Source of the DNA: an uncultured Bacilli bacterium
GTDB lineage: Bacteria > Bacillota_I > Bacilli_A > RF39 > UBA660
Length of the DNA stretch: 64,000 nt
Reading direction: 5' to 3'
Assembly: GCA_947629375.1 (NCBI GenBank)
Contig: CANRDN010000010.1
Coordinates: 1 to 64,000 of the forward strand
Below the pieces are notes generated by a model that searched no databases, was not told where the DNA came from, and saw nothing but the letters and a program-made list of their open reading frames with translations. Shown here in pieces: positions 26,853-36,714 of this stretch (position 1 is its first letter; the number at the start of each line of letters is the position of its first letter). Position numbers and translations under genes: made by a program.

Positions 26853-27965
26853 ATGATTAAAGAAAGAAAATCCAATATTGAATTTCTTAGAATTATTGCA
26901 ATGTTACTAATAATATCATTTCACTATGTATATAAGAGTAATTTTACTTTTGAATCTCTAAACTTTAATTCTTTTATTGTAAAATCTTTTTATTATTTTG
27001 GTGAACTAGGTACTAATATATTTGTTTTAATAACGGGATACTTTATGGTAAAAGGTAAGTTTTCTATGAAGAAGCTTATTAAACTAATGTTAGAAGTTAA
27101 CTTTTATTTTGTGGTATCTTCAGTAATTGCAGAAATATTATATGGAAATATTTCCGGTATATTGTCTTTTAAATCTATACTTTGGTTTTTTCCAATTATT
27201 TTTGGAAAATATTGGTTTGTAACAGGTTATGTTCTTATATATATCTTTAGTCCGTTTTTCAATAAACTTATAAATAGTTTTAGTAAAGAAGACTTTAAAA
27301 AACTTTTGCTTGTTTTCTTATTGCTTTGGTCTTTTATTCCTACTTTTTTTGGAGTATTTAATAATGGAACAGAACATTACTTATTTTATAGTAGATTTAT
27401 CTGGCTTATTATCTTGTATTTTATAGGTGCATATATAAGACTTTATTCAATTAATTTTTTCAAAAAGAAACATAGAGCTTTATTAGTAGCGGTAGTCTCT
27501 TTTATCGTTATGGAACTTGCAATAGTTGTAATTTTCTTATTTAAAGATATATTTGCTAAAATTGGAACGACGGAAGTTGCTTATTTTTGGCCACCAAACT
27601 CATTACCAATGTTATTTCTTAGTGTTGCAGTATTTTATATGTTTCTTAATATCAATATCAAAAAGAATAGGGTCATCAATTTATTTGCATCTACAACGCT
27701 TGGTATTTATATGATACACGACGGACCATTACAATATTTTTTATGGCATAAGTGGTTTAGAATTAATCACTATTTAAAAACTTCAATTCCCATTTGTTAT
27801 ATTTTAGCAGGGACAATAATTATTTTTGTAACTTGTGCTTTAATAGATATAGTAAGGCAATTTGTGGAAAAGTATACGATAGATAAACTTTTAAATAGTA
27901 AACTATATACTAAAGCGCAGGAAAAATGCAATAAACTATATCTAAAATTATGTAATTTACTTTAA
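26853..27965 (+). CDS. Acyltransferase 3 family membrane protein
   Basis: An integral membrane acyltransferase of 370 residues with about ten helices. The N-terminal KSNIEFLRIIAMLLIISFHYV carries the conserved Arg and His of the family. MIHDGPLQYFLW near residue 288 is the C-terminal block typical of wall or capsular polysaccharide acetylases. It probably O-acetylates an exported glycan; the substrate is unknown. GGTGAT precedes the ATG at 26853. A terminator follows. Confidence 0.85.
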   Translation: MIKERKSNIEFLRIIAMLLIISFHYVYKSNFTFESLNFNSFIVKSFYYFGELGTNIFVLITGYFMVKGKFSMKKLIKLMLEVNFYFVVSSVIAEILYGNISGILSFKSILWFFPIIFGKYWFVTGYVLIYIFSPFFNKLINSFSKEDFKKLLLVFLLLWSFIPTFFGVFNNGTEHYLFYSRFIWLIILYFIGAYIRLYSINFFKKKHRALLVAVVSFIVMELAIVVIFLFKDIFAKIGTTEVAYFWPPNSLPMLFLSVAVFYMFLNINIKKNRVINLFASTTLGIYMIHDGPLQYFLWHKWFRINHYLKTSIPICYILAGTIIIFVTCALIDIVRQFVEKYTIDKLLNSKLYTKAQEKCNKLYLKLCNLL

Positions 27966-27981
27966 AAATAACTTTTAAGAG

Positions 27982-28012
27982 TAGTATTTAAGAGATTAAA
28001 TGCTATTTTTTT
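27982..28012 (+). terminator. Intrinsic terminator
   Basis: TAGTATTTAA/TTAAATGCTA stem with one mismatch, then a T run. The next 150 bases hold two -10-like TATAAT boxes for the rpmG-efp genes. Confidence 0.65.
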
Positions 28013-28160
28013 CTTAATAATGATAAATATTCTTTGATTTCTTAATAATTTTATGCTATAATCAACTAGCGTGAGTGGTATTTTTTGAGTATTTAAGAGT
28101 TTAAATCTTTTAAATAGTTTGATATAATAATACCAGTAAAAACCAAGGAGGGATTTTAAG

Positions 28161-28325
28161 ATGGCAAAAGTAGGTAATAGACAAGGAAAGATTCTTGTAT
28201 GTCAAGAATGCAAAGAAGAAAACTATGTTACAGCAAAAAATGTTAAGAATACAACAGATCGTCTTGAATTAAATAAATATTGTAACAGATGTCAAAAGCA
28301 TACAGTTCACAAAGAAAAGAAATAA
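28161..28325 (+). CDS. rpmG: 50S ribosomal protein L33
   Basis: A small ribosomal protein of 54 residues. The zinc ribbon has CxxC at 14/17 and CxxC at 41/44, so it is the zinc-binding form. [11 protein letters not shown] is the family core. A strong AAGGAGG Shine-Dalgarno and a TATAAT box (near 28123) lie upstream. It is followed by efp after 33 bases. Confidence 0.93.
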   Translation: MAKVGNRQGKILVCQECKEENYVTAKNVKNTTDRLELNKYCNRCQKHTVHKEKK

Positions 28326-28358
28326 TATATAATATAACAAAGATTGGATGTGAATCAC

Positions 28359-28916
28359 TTGATAGGTGTAAATGATATTAAAAATGGATTAACAATAAAG
28401 ATTGATAATAACTTATATACAGTAGTAGAATTCCAACACGTAAAACCAGGAAAAGGTTCTGCTTTTGTTCGTACTAAATTAAAAAATTTAAGAACAGGTA
28501 CTACAGTTGAAACTACATATAATACTAATGTTAAGTTAGAGACAGCTCATATTGAAAAGCAAACTATGCAATTCTTGTATGCTCAAGGTGACTCTTATTG
28601 CTTTATGAATATGCAAACTTATGACCAAGTGGAATTAAAGAAATCTCAACTTGGAGAAGATTATAAATTCTTAAAAGAAAACTTGGAAGTAATCATATCT
28701 TTCTATGAAGGTGAAGTTCTTGGATTAATTTTACCTGATAAGATTGAATATACAATTACTAAATCAGAACCTGGAGTTAAAGGAAATACAACTTCAACTG
28801 CAATGAAGGATGCTGAACTTGAAAATGGTATGACTATTAAAGTTCCAATGTTCATTGAAGAAGGAGAAAAAATACTTGTTTCAACTTCAGATGGAAAATA
28901 TGTTTCAAGAGCGTAA
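28359..28916 (+). CDS. efp: Elongation factor P
   Basis: A translation factor (185 residues) that relieves stalling at polyproline stretches, with three beta-barrel domains. With the TTG at 28359 as start the loop reads HVKPGKGSAF and puts Lys at position 32, the canonical modification site. This supports the start over the TTG at 28344; GGATGTGA is the Shine-Dalgarno. The Pro/Ala-rich protein at 20424 is one likely client. Confidence 0.94.
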   Translation: MIGVNDIKNGLTIKIDNNLYTVVEFQHVKPGKGSAFVRTKLKNLRTGTTVETTYNTNVKLETAHIEKQTMQFLYAQGDSYCFMNMQTYDQVELKKSQLGEDYKFLKENLEVIISFYEGEVLGLILPDKIEYTITKSEPGVKGNTTSTAMKDAELENGMTIKVPMFIEEGEKILVSTSDGKYVSRA

Positions 28917-28929
28917 TGCTCTTTTTTTG
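28907..28929 (+). terminator. Terminator overlapping the efp 3' end
   Basis: AGAGC/GCTCT stem and seven T. A promoter for the next gene follows at once (TTGAAA, 17 bases, TATACT). Confidence 0.75.
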
Positions 28930-28982
28930 TTGAAAAAAAAGAAAAAATTCTGTATACTTATTATAGAATAGAGGAATAAATT

Positions 28983-30128
28983 ATGGGGAATAGAAAGTTA
29001 GAGCATAGAACATTTGAAATGCTTGAGTACTACATAACTAAATTGAAAGCAAGTTATAATGACCTTTCTCGTTTGGGTGAAAAAAATGAAGTACTAGAGG
29101 CTGCTTTTGATGCTTATATAAACCAAATATATAGAAGAAATATTGCAAAGATATGTAATGTCAATGAAACTTTTATTAATGATGAAATATTAAAGTATAT
29201 TCAGTATGGTACAAAGTATGATGAGATAATGCCTGATGGAAGATATACGATGGCATATCGCCCTTTTACTAATGAAGAAGTTGTAGCAATCGTATTAAGA
29301 TATCTTGAAAATAACACTTTTTATCGTTATGAACCACAAGTTCCAAGTAATGTAAGGTCTCCTCTTGAAAATAGTCTTAAAAGTACGATGAATGTAGGTA
29401 CTGTTCAAAATACAAGTACTGATGTAACTCCTAAAGTTGAAACTGAGGATGCTCCTAGTGAAGAGCAAGAAACGGTACAAGATGAAGAAACAATAACTGA
29501 TATAACTTTAGGTGAAGATACTTATAAAAGTGATACTGATTATTCAGCTCTTGATGAAGTGGAAATTAATCCAGATGAACTTGTAGCAGTTGAAGAAAGT
29601 AAAATAGAAAATGTAGAAGAACCTACTAACCAGGAAGAGAACAAAATAGATGAGAAAGTTGAAGCACCTATAGAAGTTAAAGATGAAGCAAATGTTCAAG
29701 AAAAAGTAGAAGTAGCTAGTCCTCAACCAGAAGTAAAAGATGATAAAACCATACAAAATAATGAGACTTCTTTAGATTTAAATGCAAATACAAAAGACAA
29801 GATAAGTACTGTTCAAAAATATTGTGCAAAATTATATGAAGATTATTATAAATTAGGTATTAAGGATGATGCTAAATTCCAAAAGATAGCAGTAGAAGAG
29901 CAGAATCTTTATCGAAAAGCTATTGCTTTACTTATGGGAATAAAGGAAGAAGAAGTTAAAGACTTCGTTGTTAATTATGTTAAAGGTGGAATAACTTATA
30001 CGGAGACTAATGACAAAGATGAAAGTATAACAAAGATAAGGACTCTTACTGATGATGAAGCTTTACTTATTGCTAAAAATATTAACAATATGACGCAAGA
30101 ACAGGTAGTAGCATTGCTAAATAGTTAA
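28983..30128 (+). CDS. Protein with two copies of an unknown helical domain
   Basis: A 381-residue cytoplasmic protein. Residues about 5-112 and 270-372 look like diverged copies of one domain: Y-x2-KL-x3-Y-x2-L, then YR+-IA, a DE-x-(L/V)-x-Y+-x-G-x-x-Y-x-E block and a closing T-(N/D)-(E/D)-EA element. Between them lies about 150 residues of acidic, Val/Glu/Pro-rich linker. I do not recognise the domain. The gene is followed by another acidic unknown gene 32 bases downstream. Confidence 0.75.
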   Translation: MGNRKLEHRTFEMLEYYITKLKASYNDLSRLGEKNEVLEAAFDAYINQIYRRNIAKICNVNETFINDEILKYIQYGTKYDEIMPDGRYTMAYRPFTNEEVVAIVLRYLENNTFYRYEPQVPSNVRSPLENSLKSTMNVGTVQNTSTDVTPKVETEDAPSEEQETVQDEETITDITLGEDTYKSDTDYSALDEVEINPDELVAVEESKIENVEEPTNQEENKIDEKVEAPIEVKDEANVQEKVEVASPQPEVKDDKTIQNNETSLDLNANTKDKISTVQKYCAKLYEDYYKLGIKDDAKFQKIAVEEQNLYRKAIALLMGIKEEEVKDFVVNYVKGGITYTETNDKDESITKIRTLTDDEALLIAKNINNMTQEQVVALLNS

Positions 30129-30160
30129 TTTAGACTTATAATATCTTGCTGGAGGAACTT

Positions 30161-30421
30161 ATGGATCAAGAATACGATATTGAAAAATTAGTTAATGACA
30201 TTGATTTTGAGAAGAACTCTTTAGCATATATTAATGGAGAAATAGTTTTAACTAATAGAGAAGTTGAAATATTAAAAAGTCTAGACATTAATTATCAGGC
30301 ATATACTAGTATGTCTTCACTTATTAATGCTCTTGAAGAATATAGTGATGAAGATGAAGAAATAGAAGAAATACTAAAGGATATGGCAGATAGAAATTAT
30401 TATTTGAATGTCAATAAGTAA
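30161..30421 (+). CDS. Small acidic protein, function unknown
   Basis: An 86-residue acidic, helical protein (DEDEEIEEILKDM near the C-terminus), no recognised family. The Shine-Dalgarno GGAGGAACTT precedes the ATG at 30161. It probably forms an operon with the duplicated-domain gene upstream. Confidence 0.7.
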   Translation: MDQEYDIEKLVNDIDFEKNSLAYINGEIVLTNREVEILKSLDINYQAYTSMSSLINALEEYSDEDEEIEEILKDMADRNYYLNVNK

Positions 30422-30490
30422 TAATTTCTTTTTTTGTAACTTTATTGTAACTTTCGTATGTTACTCTTAATTTAAGAAAGGAAAGATTAT

Positions 30491-31159
30491 ATGGAAATCG
30501 TTAAAGTAGAAAGTTTAACAAAAGTATATGGAAAAGATAACACTAAAGTAGTAGCACTTGATAATGTCTCATTTAGTGTTGAACAAGGAGAGTTTGTTGC
30601 TATTGTAGGTGCTAGTGGTAGTGGAAAATCAACTCTTTTACATTTGCTTGGTGGTGTTGATAGACCAACGAGTGGAAAAGTATTTATAGGAGGAAAAAAC
30701 ATTTATGAATTAAGTGATGATAAACTTGCTATCTTTAGAAGAAGAGAAGTAGGTCTAATCTATCAGTTTTATAACTTGATTCCTGTATTAAATGTTGAAG
30801 AAAATATTACTTTACCACTTGATTTGGACAATAAAAGTGTAGAACCTGAAAGACTTAATAACTTAATTAAGTTACTGGGATTAAGCAATAGAAAAAATCA
30901 TTTACCTAATGAACTTTCTGGTGGACAACAACAAAGAGTATCAATAGGAAGAGCTCTTATTACTCATCCATCAGTCGTTTTAGCAGATGAACCAACCGGA
31001 AACCTTGACTCTAAAAGTAGTGATGAAATAATGACACTTTTAAAAAGAAGTAATGAAGAATACAAACAGACAATAATTATGATAACTCACAATATGGAAC
31101 TTGCTAAGGTTGCCGATAGAATAATTGTTCTTGAAGATGGTCATATAAAGGAGAATTAG
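30491..31159 (+). CDS. ABC transporter ATP-binding protein (MacB/LolD type)
   Basis: A nucleotide-binding subunit of 222 residues. Walker A is GASGSGKST, the Q-loop is YQFYNLIP, the signature is LSGGQQQR, Walker B is VVLADEP, and the H-loop is ITHN. It is the partner of the FtsX-type permease that starts 1 base after its stop. Such pairs usually handle peptides, antibiotics or envelope signals rather than nutrients. A response regulator and kinase lie downstream. Confidence 0.93.
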   Translation: MEIVKVESLTKVYGKDNTKVVALDNVSFSVEQGEFVAIVGASGSGKSTLLHLLGGVDRPTSGKVFIGGKNIYELSDDKLAIFRRREVGLIYQFYNLIPVLNVEENITLPLDLDNKSVEPERLNNLIKLLGLSNRKNHLPNELSGGQQQRVSIGRALITHPSVVLADEPTGNLDSKSSDEIMTLLKRSNEEYKQTIIMITHNMELAKVADRIIVLEDGHIKEN

Positions 31160-31160
31160 T

Positions 31161-33650
31161 ATGAAGATACTTAAAAAACTCGTAATAAAAGACTTAAAAT
31201 TAAACAAAAAAAGAACAATTGGAACGCTTGTTGGAATAATACTATCTTGTGCCTTAATAATGGTTGTCGGTGGAATGTTTTTCACTGGCCAAAATAGTTT
31301 AATGCAAAGTGAAATAAATAATGGTGGCTACTGGCACATAAGACTTAGAAATGTCGATGAAAAAACAGTAGATGAAATAAAAACAACCCGCTTATTTAGT
31401 GATGTAACATCTATCTATAATGTCGGATATACATATTATGAAAAAGAGTATAATTTCACTGGAGATATATATTCAATGGATAAGAAAACATTCGATAAAC
31501 TAGGTTACTCACTATTACAAGGAGAGTTTCCTAAAGACGAAAATGAAATATTAATTAATAGATATTTTCAAAGTATATATTCACTAAAAGTTGGAGATTA
31601 TTTTGATTTAGAGGTTGGGGACTTAGAAAATGATGATATTTATTCAAATCAGGATCTTCAAAATTCCACAACTAGAAAAGTTAAAATAGTAGGTATTGTT
31701 AATAGATATAACGATATTATAACGACAAATTTAAAAAGTGATAAATATATATCTTATTTAGCTTTAGAAAATCCAAGTGACTATAAAGAAGATATAAGTA
31801 GCTTTTTAGGAGTATCAGATTATAAAAGTGAACATTCTAAAAAATATAAAAGTTATGAAGTTAATGAGAATTTATTAAGATGGGAAGTATTTGATTTTTC
31901 AGATGATGTACTAAGAGTTCTAACTACTATGGTAGGAATCATTATCTTTGTAATTCTTGTAACAAGTATTTTCTCAATTAGAAACTCATTTGCTATTTCG
32001 ATAACGGAAAAGTTAAAGATGTTTGGAATGGTATCTAGTGTAGGTGCCACTAAAAAACAAATAAGGAAAATGGTTCTATATGAAGGACTAGTTCTAGGTC
32101 TTGTCGGTGTTACATCTGGAGTACTACTTGGACTTTTAGTAACCGTATCGTTAACTTGGATTATAAATACAATTGCGGAAAGTGCTAGTCTTTTTGGTGA
32201 AGGAATGAGTTTAGTTTATAAGTTTTCCTTTATTCCAATAATTATCTCAGTTGTACTAAGTTTCTTAATTATTTACTTATCTCTATTATCAAGTGCTTTT
32301 AGAGCAAGTAGAGTAAGTCCTTTAAATAATATTAGAAATTCCGATAATTTAAAGAGTAAAAAGTTAAAAACACCAAAACTTATTAAAAAGATATTTGGAA
32401 TAGGTGGAGTACTTTCATATAAAAACTTAAAAAGAAGTAAAAAGAAATATCGTGTAACAATTATTTCTCTTACTGTAAGTATCTTTATCTTCATAGTCGT
32501 ATCAACATTCATCGAGTACACCCTAGATATTGTGCACACTGAATTAGTAGAGACAAATTACAATGTAGCAGTATACATAGAAGGAACACCTGAACAAGAA
32601 AAAGATGGAATTAAAAACTTAAATGAATTAATTGATAAAGTATCAAAATTAGAAACACCTTATATAGAGTATAGAATTTCATATGATGACAATAGTTTTT
32701 CACCAGAATTAAAGTGTGATTCACATATATTAGATAAAGATAATTGTTATGGTGATGATAAATTTAATATAAACTTTATGTTATATAATGACGCTGCTTT
32801 TAAAGAATATGCAGAAAGAATTGGACTTAACTATAAAGATGTAAAAGATACAGTAATACTTGTTAATGAAGTAGAAGATTATTCATCAGATAAGAAAAAT
32901 GCAACAATAAAATTAACAAATTATAAAAAGGGAGATCCTATAACTTTATATAACTATTTATATGGAAATGAAGAAAATAGTATAGAAAAGTATGAATTTA
33001 CTGTAGGTGGTGTTACTAAAGAACTTCCAATTGGTGGTTACGATACTAATGTTTTAACTGTGGTTGGAAGAGAAGGATATTTTGAAGAATTAGGAGTAGA
33101 TGCAATTCCTTTAACACTTTATTTTGATTCAGATGAACCTTATGATTTAGTTACTAATATTAAAGAATTGTCAGATGAAAACAAAACAACTATCTATATT
33201 GAAAATATAGAAGAACAAGCTTCTCAAATGAGATCAATGCTTTTAATCGTATCAATAATTGTCTATGGCTTTATAATTGTCGTAACATTAATTGGAGTAT
33301 CCAGTGTATTTAATACGATAAACTCTAATATGTTATTAAGAAGTAAAGACTTTGCTACTTTAAAGAGTGTGGGAATGACTAAAAAAGAATTCAATAATAT
33401 GATTAATCTAGAAGCAATATTCTATTCATTTAAGAGTTTAGTCTATGGACTTGTCCTAGGTTTAATCGGAAGTAGAGTAATCTTTGAACTATTTACAGAT
33501 GATTACGAATTCCCATATAAATTACCAACTACATCGATATTTGTTTGTATTATATTTATAGTTATAATAGTACTAATGATAATGAAATACTCAATTGGTA
33601 AGATTAGAAAACAAAATATCATTGAAACAATAAGAAATAATAACATATAA
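31161..33650 (+). CDS. FtsX-like ABC transporter permease
   Basis: An 829-residue permease with two FtsX/MacB units. There is an N-terminal helix (about 20-40), an extracellular domain, three helices (about 255-395), a second long extracellular domain (about 440-690), and three C-terminal helices. SSVGATKKQIRKMV and KSVGMTKKEFNNMI are the paired coupling helices. The arrangement fits Vex/Bce-like transporters that sense or remove antimicrobial peptides. Its role here is inferred from the adjacent two-component genes. Confidence 0.9.
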   Translation: MKILKKLVIKDLKLNKKRTIGTLVGIILSCALIMVVGGMFFTGQNSLMQSEINNGGYWHIRLRNVDEKTVDEIKTTRLFSDVTSIYNVGYTYYEKEYNFTGDIYSMDKKTFDKLGYSLLQGEFPKDENEILINRYFQSIYSLKVGDYFDLEVGDLENDDIYSNQDLQNSTTRKVKIVGIVNRYNDIITTNLKSDKYISYLALENPSDYKEDISSFLGVSDYKSEHSKKYKSYEVNENLLRWEVFDFSDDVLRVLTTMVGIIIFVILVTSIFSIRNSFAISITEKLKMFGMVSSVGATKKQIRKMVLYEGLVLGLVGVTSGVLLGLLVTVSLTWIINTIAESASLFGEGMSLVYKFSFIPIIISVVLSFLIIYLSLLSSAFRASRVSPLNNIRNSDNLKSKKLKTPKLIKKIFGIGGVLSYKNLKRSKKKYRVTIISLTVSIFIFIVVSTFIEYTLDIVHTELVETNYNVAVYIEGTPEQEKDGIKNLNELIDKVSKLETPYIEYRISYDDNSFSPELKCDSHILDKDNCYGDDKFNINFMLYNDAAFKEYAERIGLNYKDVKDTVILVNEVEDYSSDKKNATIKLTNYKKGDPITLYNYLYGNEENSIEKYEFTVGGVTKELPIGGYDTNVLTVVGREGYFEELGVDAIPLTLYFDSDEPYDLVTNIKELSDENKTTIYIENIEEQASQMRSMLLIVSIIVYGFIIVVTLIGVSSVFNTINSNMLLRSKDFATLKSVGMTKKEFNNMINLEAIFYSFKSLVYGLVLGLIGSRVIFELFTDDYEFPYKLPTTSIFVCIIFIVIIVLMIMKYSIGKIRKQNIIETIRNNNI

Positions 33651-33674
33651 AGGCATCTATAAGATGCTTTTATA
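33649..33674 (+). terminator. Hairpin between permease and phosphoesterase genes
   Basis: GCATCT/AGATGC stem extended by A-T pairs, then a short T run. It may be a partial terminator within the operon. Confidence 0.55.
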
Positions 33675-33688
33675 TATGGAGGTGTAAA

Positions 33689-34822
33689 ATGAAAAAATTT
33701 ATATCTTTTATAAAGAGACACTATAAAATATTTATAATACTTTTACTATTCGTTTTTCTTTTGATAGGTATCTACTTTTACTTTACTGGAACTTTTCACG
33801 AACTATCTACTTACATAATGAAAAACTTTAAAGAAGTTACTCATAGAGAGTTAGATATAAGAGAAAAATATAGTGATGAAAATGGAATAATATATGAAAT
33901 TCATAATGAAGAAAACACAGATTTTAAAATATTACAGTTAACTGATTTACATCTTGGTGGATCACGAGCTAGTTACGATAAAGATATTAAAGCTTTAAAT
34001 GCCGTATATAAATTAATTAATTAATTAATTAATTATACAAAGCCTGATTTTATTGTAATAACAGGGGATATGTTATTTGTATCTTTATTAAGTAGAAATG
34101 TTAACAATAAATCGGCAGCAGTAGACCTTAAAACATTTATGGATAATGTTGGGATTCCTTGGACTTTCGTTTTAGGAAATCACGATTCGGAGTTTTATAA
34201 TCTTTATGATAATGATGAGTTAAAAGATATCTTTAAACAAGGAGAAGATGATTTGTTACTTGAACCAACTAAAATAGAAGGAAATAGTGATACTAAAGAT
34301 CAAGTTATTCTTTTATATAATGGTGAAAAAGTAAATACATCACTAATATTTATGGATTCTGAATATTTAATAGAAAATCCTAAAACAGCAATTGATTGGT
34401 ACTCTAAAGTAATAGATAAAGTAAACGAAGATAATAGTAAAAATGTTCCTTCAATGTTATTTATGCACTATCCTTTATATGAGTTTGAAGAAGCTTACAA
34501 GAAGTATGAAAAAAATGAAGAAGATGTGGAATTTATCTACGGAAAGAAAAGAGAAAACATTTGTTACGAAGAAAAAACTGATTTATTTAAGACAGTCTTA
34601 GAAAAAGGTAGTACGAAAGCAATATTTGTAGGTCACGACCATCTAAACGATTTTTCTCTTAATTATAAAGGTGTAAGATTAACTTATGGAAAATCAATTG
34701 ACTACATAACTTATTTTGGAATAGGAAACAAATCTGAACAAAGAGGTGCTACTCTTATAACAATTAAAGATGATTCTAGCTTTGAAATTGAACCAATCAA
34801 ACTTGTGGATATCGAAAAGTAA
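33689..34822 (+). pseudogene. Membrane-anchored metallophosphoesterase interrupted by TTAA repeats
   Basis: A calcineurin-like phosphoesterase. The N-terminal helix (about 12-30) and the metal motif DLH (TDLHLGG) lie before the break. GDM (VITGDM), GNHD, HYP and GHDH lie after it, all in the same frame. The only interruption is TAA at 34022-34024, created by five tandem TTAA units (34013-34032). With two units the frame would read straight through KLINYTKPDF, which restores a normal domain. All catalytic motifs are intact, so this is either a very recent knock-out or an OFF state of a switchable gene. Restart at the ATG at 34070 would lose the DLH and GD motifs. Confidence 0.85.
34013..34036 (+). 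repeat. TTAA tetranucleotide tract inside a coding region
   Basis: Five tandem TTAA units followed by TTAT. The tract creates the in-frame stop in the phosphoesterase gene. Any count of three or more units gives the stop, and two units give an open frame. Confidence 0.9.
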
Positions 34823-34874
34823 TCTATCTATTCAAAAGAAGAAAATTGATTTATACTATTTTTAGGAGGCAGTT

Positions 34875-35519
34875 ATGATTTTACTTGTCGAAGATAATGA
34901 AAATATTTCTAAAGGTTTAAAGTTTTCATTAGAAGAAAATAATTACTCTGTATTAGTTAAAGATAGAATAAAAACAGCTATTGAATGTTTAACTAGTGAT
35001 ATAGACCTTATTATTCTTGATGTGTCCCTTCCAGATGGTAATGGCTTTGACTTCTATGAAGATTACATCAAAGATAAAAATATAAGTACAATCTTTTTAA
35101 CTGCTAAAGATAGTGAAGAAGATATTGTAAAAGGACTAAATCTAGGAGCAGACGACTATCTAACAAAACCATTTTCTACTAAAGAATTACTAGCAAGAAT
35201 CAATAGAATCATTAAAAAGAACAAAAGAAATAACATAATAAAAGTAAAAAATATCTCTTTTGATATCGATAAAATGGAAGTTTATAAAGATAATGAGAAG
35301 ATAAATTTAACTAGTCTTGAACTTAACATCTTAAATCTTTTATTTGTGAACCTTAATAAAATTGTAACAAGAGAAATGATATTAGAAAAAATCTGGGAAT
35401 GGACAGGAAATGATGTCGATGATCACACGATAACGGTTTACTTAAAAAGAATAAAAGATAAAATAGATGAAGACTTTATTACTACTATTAAGAAAGTAGG
35501 GTATAGAATAGATGGATAA
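34875..35519 (+). CDS. OmpR-family response regulator
   Basis: A 214-residue response regulator. The receiver domain (1-115) has the acidic pair (VEDNE), the phospho-acceptor Asp in LIILDVSLPDG, and the switch residues FLTAKDS and Lys in LTKPFS. The winged-helix DNA-binding domain (about 125-214) has ITVYLKRIKDKI...VGYRI. It overlaps the kinase gene by 8 bases and follows the transporter block, which it probably regulates. AGGAGG is the Shine-Dalgarno. Confidence 0.93.
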   Translation: MILLVEDNENISKGLKFSLEENNYSVLVKDRIKTAIECLTSDIDLIILDVSLPDGNGFDFYEDYIKDKNISTIFLTAKDSEEDIVKGLNLGADDYLTKPFSTKELLARINRIIKKNKRNNIIKVKNISFDIDKMEVYKDNEKINLTSLELNILNLLFVNLNKIVTREMILEKIWEWTGNDVDDHTITVYLKRIKDKIDEDFITTIKKVGYRIDG

Positions 35520-36714
35520 CAAAGAATACTTAAAAAAGACACTTATAAAAACTATCATCTTATTTGTTTTATTCCTAATAACTTTGCTAATAGTAAATAA
35601 AATGTTCTATCAAAAATATACTGATAATTACAACAATAAAATAGCAGAAATTATCTATAAAATTAAAGAAAAATATCCAAATGTATCTAATAAAGAAATT
35701 GGAGAAATATTAAACTCAAAAGAAAATAAGATAAATTTAAAAGATTATGGAATAACTAATGAAAGTGTTATCATCGAAAATGACAATTTAAATAAAGAAT
35801 CACTTGTTGTAAATGTTTCCTTGTCTCTAGTCTTCTTTATCCTTTTAGTTTCACTATACTTAAAGTACTCTAAATATAAGGATTCTAAAGTAAAAGAAAT
35901 AAATGATATGATTGAAGAAGTATCGATGGGAAATTATAAAGTTGATTTTGAAAATAAAAGTGAAGATGAGTTGTCGATTTTTAGAGATAATTTGTTTAAA
36001 ATAACTTTAAAGCTTAAAGAAGAAAGTGAAAACTCTTTAAAAGATAAGAAAGAATTAAAAGAAAACTTAGAAAACATTTCTCATCAGTTAAAGACACCAC
36101 TTACTGCTATGTCGATATCAATAGATAATATTTTAGATAACAATAATCTAAAAGAAGATAAAAAAAGAGAGTTTTTATTAGATATTAAAAAAGAAATTAA
36201 TAATATTAACTTTTTAATTAAAGAACTTCTGAATCTTTCTAGGTTTGATGCTAATGTCGTGGTATTTGAAAGAAAAGAAAATGATGTTTTAAAAATTGTT
36301 AAGGAAGCTGAAAAAAGAGTAGATTTAATAAGAGATTTAAAAAATATCGAGATAGTTACTAAAGGTAAAAGTGAGAAATTATTCTGTGATTTTAACTGGG
36401 AAGTAGAAGCTCTATCAAATATTATTAAAAATGCTTTAGAACACTCTTTAAACGATAGTAAAATAAATATCGATATCGAAAGAAATAGTGCATTCTTAAG
36501 TATTAAAGTCACTAATTATGGAACTACGATAGATAAGAAAGACATAGAAAACATTTTTAAAAGATTTTATAATGGTAAGAATAGTATCAAAGATAGTGTC
36601 GGTATTGGACTTTCTCTTACTAAGTCGATAATCGAAAAAGATAATGGTAAAATAACAGTCGAAAGTAAAGATAATAAGACTACTTTTGAAATTAAATACT
36701 TTAACTTCAATTAA
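35512..36714 (+). CDS. Sensor histidine kinase
   Basis: A 400-residue membrane kinase. Two helices (about 9-30 and 97-116) enclose a short extracellular loop of about 65 residues, then a linker, the HisKA box ISHQLKTPLTAM (His near 191), N-box IIKNALEH and G-box VGIGLSL. The small sensor loop suggests that it takes its signal from the partner transporter or the membrane, as intramembrane-sensing kinases do; this is inference. A terminator follows. Confidence 0.92.
   Translation: MDNKEYLKKTLIKTIILFVLFLITLLIVNKMFYQKYTDNYNNKIAEIIYKIKEKYPNVSNKEIGEILNSKENKINLKDYGITNESVIIENDNLNKESLVVNVSLSLVFFILLVSLYLKYSKYKDSKVKEINDMIEEVSMGNYKVDFENKSEDELSIFRDNLFKITLKLKEESENSLKDKKELKENLENISHQLKTPLTAMSISIDNILDNNNLKEDKKREFLLDIKKEINNINFLIKELLNLSRFDANVVVFERKENDVLKIVKEAEKRVDLIRDLKNIEIVTKGKSEKLFCDFNWEVEALSNIIKNALEHSLNDSKINIDIERNSAFLSIKVTNYGTTIDKKDIENIFKRFYNGKNSIKDSVGIGLSLTKSIIEKDNGKITVESKDNKTTFEIKYFNFN

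Noticed and set aside
33689-34822. Two separate genes (33689-34024 and 34070-34822)
   Set aside because: Both pieces are in the same frame and together make one phosphoesterase. The first piece alone has only the DLH motif and the second lacks it.
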